A stretch of 64,000 nucleotides of DNA from Antitrichia curtipendula (lineage: Eukaryota; Streptophyta; Bryopsida; Hypnales; Leucodontaceae): the NCBI GenBank assembly GCA_951230915.1, contig OX579636.1:38933567-38997566 (forward strand), read 5' to 3'. A program made the translations under genes and the position numbers. This document shows, piece by piece, positions 60,927 through 64,000 of this stretch; the first letter of the stretch is position 1, and each line of letters begins with the position of its first letter. Under the pieces are notes generated by a model. It was given only the letters and a program-made list of their open reading frames with translations. It searched no databases and was not told the DNA's origin.

Positions 60927-63900
60927 TCACTCCACGAGAAACAAGGGCTCGAACTTATCGCAGAAAGCTAAGCCCATGCTGACGCGATATGCAGCAGAAC
61001 CCAAATCAATAGCCGCATGTGCTTCATATGCCTGTAAAACTTTGAACAGAACATTCGACACGAGTGGGTTTAATGGTAGCTGCTGCAACAACCCGCTGAT
61101 TTCCAAAAGCTGTTCTTTCAGAGTTTGGGTCTCACTGCTGATGCAAGGTCCTGCAAAGGTCAAGAGGCCTAACAACCTGCGATAAACCATTTTAAACGCA
61201 TCCTGGTGGTTGGTTACGCCACCAACCCATGACATCTTCTCTTGCATTCGTATAGTCAACTCCGCACAAGATTTGGCTTGTTCAATAAACCTGTGCCTCC
61301 ACATTCCCACGAATGCTTCACCAGATGAGTCACAGTTCATCAACCGGCGTAAATGGAGGCAGCAAAGCTGCACGAACACAAGTTCCTCTTCATGGTGATT
61401 GTCAATTTCCTTGTCAAACAGGCGTCTGACCAGATCCATATCATTGACGAGGAGGGCATCTATATCCTGTGAACCCAACACCCACTCTGCCAACACTTCC
61501 CAATATACCTGCCACGACCCAAAATGAGAGCTCAGGCACTGAAAAGCCAGTTGCACTACCCGCTCCACCTGTGACGGAACTGCTGCATTGAAATGAGCAT
61601 TCCCATTGGTTCCGGATGAAAGAGCGAGAACGTCCAAGAGGGACAGAGCGAGACTCTGCCGTAGCTCTGGATTTTCATCTTCCAAAAGTTTCACACAGAC
61701 GCACCAAACCTGTAATAGGGACCTCCCGTACCACTCAGCAAATTCCAGCACAAGCCCACCCTCTTTTGAAGCCAATTTTGACGCTACCCATGGAACTTGA
61801 TCCAGCAACTTAGAAGCCACAATGGCCAGTGCTGTAGCAAGACGGAAATTGGCTGACTCACTTGCTGCACTATGCTCCTTCACGAGACAAATCCATTCAT
61901 CAATTGCCCTCCTGACAAGCTCAGGTCGAGGATCTGCAATATTGCTGCTATGCATGACTCCATCTGCCAGCCAGCCAAGCATCTGACTCAAGCATGCTCC
62001 CATGCACTTCATGGCCACTTCCTTGGTTTTTGTGTGTTTCGACGTCTTGTAAATCTGGAGCACCCTGTCCCAGATCATCAATGAGGCCGAATCCCACACA
62101 ATACCGCTGTCCACTGGTTCTGATTTCTGCCTTTGAAACACTGACCTCCAAGCAAAAAACACATGGAGAATGCGACGAATACACCCTGGATGTGTCTCTG
62201 AACTCAACCGGTCCACAAGCAATGGCTGCAAGTAGCTACAGATCCAACCGGCTCCTTCAGAGGTTGGTTGTGTCAAACAGAGAGAAAACTTCTTCAGAAC
62301 CTTGAGAGTTGCTAGGCGCACTTCATACATTCTATGTGAAAGAGCACGGCTGAACATCAGCCCCAGATTCTTCACTTCCGTCATATCTAATGGATTGTCT
62401 CCATTGTGTTCCATTTTGCTCACATCACTGCTCTGTGAAGACCAGTTTGAGAGGATGGTAGTAAAATAGAGGTTGGCAGCTCGTTCCCGCACAAGAACCT
62501 GCATAGAGTCTTTCCAACTTGCTGCACCCTCAATTTCATCCTCTAGACACTCTGAACACAATTGCAGTAGATGCCCTCGAAGATTGCTCATAAAAGATTC
62601 CATGGATATCAGACCTTGCGCACAAGTCTTAGCAATGCCCAACATTGCTTCCAACATACTGAAGAATGCACCTACTACCATGTGGCAGGGACAAAGGCGA
62701 ATCGACCCAAGCCATAGACGCCGTTCAACCTCGCTATACAGATCTGTCACGATCATTTGGCGCTTATCAAGGTCTGGCAGTGCAGAACAATTGGAGTTCA
62801 GAAGAACTGTCATCTGCAGTAGCACCCCATGGATTGCACTGTTAGATAACGCGTTATTTGATGCGTTTCTTGCAACTGGTAAGCTTTCTGCAAGCTTCAA
62901 TAGGACTGCCGGTAAGTCATCTGACGAGACAAGGGGTGCGAGAGCACGTGACGCTAGCACTCGAACATGAAAGTTCTCCAGCGTAGCACATGAAGTCACG
63001 TAGGGACGGAAAGCGGAAGGACTGAGCCAATCACCCACTCCTGAACTTATAATTGAGGGCTTGAGCCGAGACAATATGATTAAGACAGGGCCCAAGCTCG
63101 GATGTAAAGTACTTGTCATTCCATGACCCTGATATCCACCACTGCCTTCCTCATGCTGAAGTTGCAGAGTTGCTGAGCTAAGTTCTTGCAAAAGAAAGGG
63201 GTGTAATGTTGGAAATCTGCACACGTCAAATAAAATTGAAGCCTTAGACATGAACACCTCATGACCTCAATCCTGAATATTACAGAGACGATCTGCCAGA
63301 TCCACTCCGGTATATTAAGAACCTTAATGACAAATATTCCAATGGATCTGAGCAGATGTCGAAATTGGAGTTCTCACCTGTGGAAAAACTCAAACCCAGT
63401 AATAGCTCGCCTTGCAGACTCACGTTTGTACACATTCAGAAATCCAATACAACGATGCACTAGAGCTGCAAATGCAAGTGTTGCACTATTGCGAACTTCC
63501 CAGTAAGGACACGAGAAGGCTTGTATAGCAGTAATGAGGCCATCCGCACAGAATCCAGACGTATCAGTAGCTAAGTTGGTGTCGTGAAATGCAACCCTCA
63601 TTGCGTTGAACGCATGGACGGTGGGAACTACACCTTCATCCCGCTGTTTCATCCTTGTTTGCATCTCCATATTGTCGACAGTGTTGTCAACAACATGTAC
63701 AAGATCATCCCCGTGAGAGGATTGTCCAGCACTGTCTTTGGTCGATGCAAAGACAAAAGTTCTAGACGTATCAATCAGCCATTTCATAGCCATTGGAAGG
63801 AGCTTTTTAGGCGCACCATCAGGCTCAGCCAAGAAAAGTGCAAGGAATGCTGCTGGTATGCCAGCACTTCGTCTCAATAGATTATCCACTGTCTGTCCTT

Positions 63901-63956
63901 TGGCACCCGTTCGTTCAAGCAGCTGATTCATCCATGATTCAGGCAGCTTGTTCAAT
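60927..63956 (-). CDS. THADA: THADA/TRM732-like protein (DUF2428), C-terminal part
   Basis: Large alpha-solenoid (HEAT/ARM-like) cytosolic protein; the yeast relative Trm732 partners Trm7 in 2'-O-methylation of tRNA position 32. Two exons are visible: 63956-63378 and 63216-60927, joined in phase 2 (CAC AG / A TTT) across a GTGAGA...GTGCAG intron. Together they encode about 956 residues, roughly the C-terminal half for a plant homologue of about 2,000. Exon one carries the most conserved DUF2428 blocks: LLRRSAGIPAAFLALFLAEP, HAFNAMRVAFHDTNLATDT, FSCPYWEVRNSATLAFAALV and IGFLNVYKRESARRAITGFE. Exon two starts FPTLHPFLLQEL and contains LHPSLGPVLIILSRLKPS. Upstream exons lie beyond 64000: the acceptor at 63957-63960 (TGCAG) is preceded by intron to the edge. 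Stop TGA at 60929-60927. The frame is undisrupted. Plus-strand open frames over it are shadows. Confidence 0.95.
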
Positions 63957-64000
63957 CTGCATACGGTCAAATATCTGGTAAAGAAAAGTCTAATATGGCA

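Noticed and set aside
62473..62970. 165-codon plus-strand open frame
   Set aside because: Lies antisense to the unbroken THADA coding exon; a shadow frame.

Overview
This is a window of nuclear DNA from a land plant. The genes are spliced with GT-AG introns, and they include a plant-specific chromomethylase, a plant-type GH9 endoglucanase exon and a THADA/DUF2428 gene. The rest is plant-style transposon sequence: PIF/Harbinger, CACTA-type miniature elements and a Ty3/gypsy remnant with a tRNA-Asp primer site. Genes are GC-richer islands in very AT-rich, repeat-filled DNA. I cannot name the species; a non-flowering land plant is possible but unproven.

Layout. 1-391 (minus): first exon of a GH9 endoglucanase running off the left edge; its upstream region has CT/CA microsatellites. 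2.1-29.4 kb: gene-poor AT-rich DNA holding diverged tandem repeats, fold-back elements, three 203-bp nearly perfect palindromic CACTA-type MITEs with intact 3-bp target duplications (8810, 25412, 28385), a 1.1-kb CACTA-type fold-back carrying a tRNA-like segment (13756-14872), and an older direct duplication interrupted by a 552-bp TIR element. 29438-36542: a complete 7.1-kb PIF/Harbinger element flanked by TAA, with a broken DDE transposase and an almost intact Myb/SANT-like partner gene on the opposite strand. 36.5-41.6 kb: truncated Ty3/gypsy element (primer-binding site, gag remnant).

41.9-49.7 kb is a gene island. An unrecognised three-exon gene for a small, probably membrane-associated protein (plus, 41927-43080) converges on a 22-exon chromomethylase (minus, 43718-49722; 928 aa deduced). 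I could join all 22 chromomethylase exons in phase; the protein has the order BAH, methyltransferase motif I, chromodomain, PCQ and ENV motifs, C-terminal methyltransferase motifs. Its 50.3-50.7 kb upstream region contains a 12-bp repeat and a possible 5'UTR intron.

50.7-60.4 kb returns to AT-rich repeats, including two oppositely oriented copies of a dispersed noncoding module also present at 5.4-6.6 kb. 60.9-64.0 kb (minus) holds the C-terminal half of a THADA homologue, cut by the right edge, with a 242-bp CACTA-like fold-back just downstream of its stop codon.

As a system: a chromomethylase of this type maintains non-CG methylation on transposons, and it sits here within DNA dominated by the kind of repeats and hairpin-forming elements it would act on. 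That link is inference from family knowledge; the sequence does not demonstrate it.
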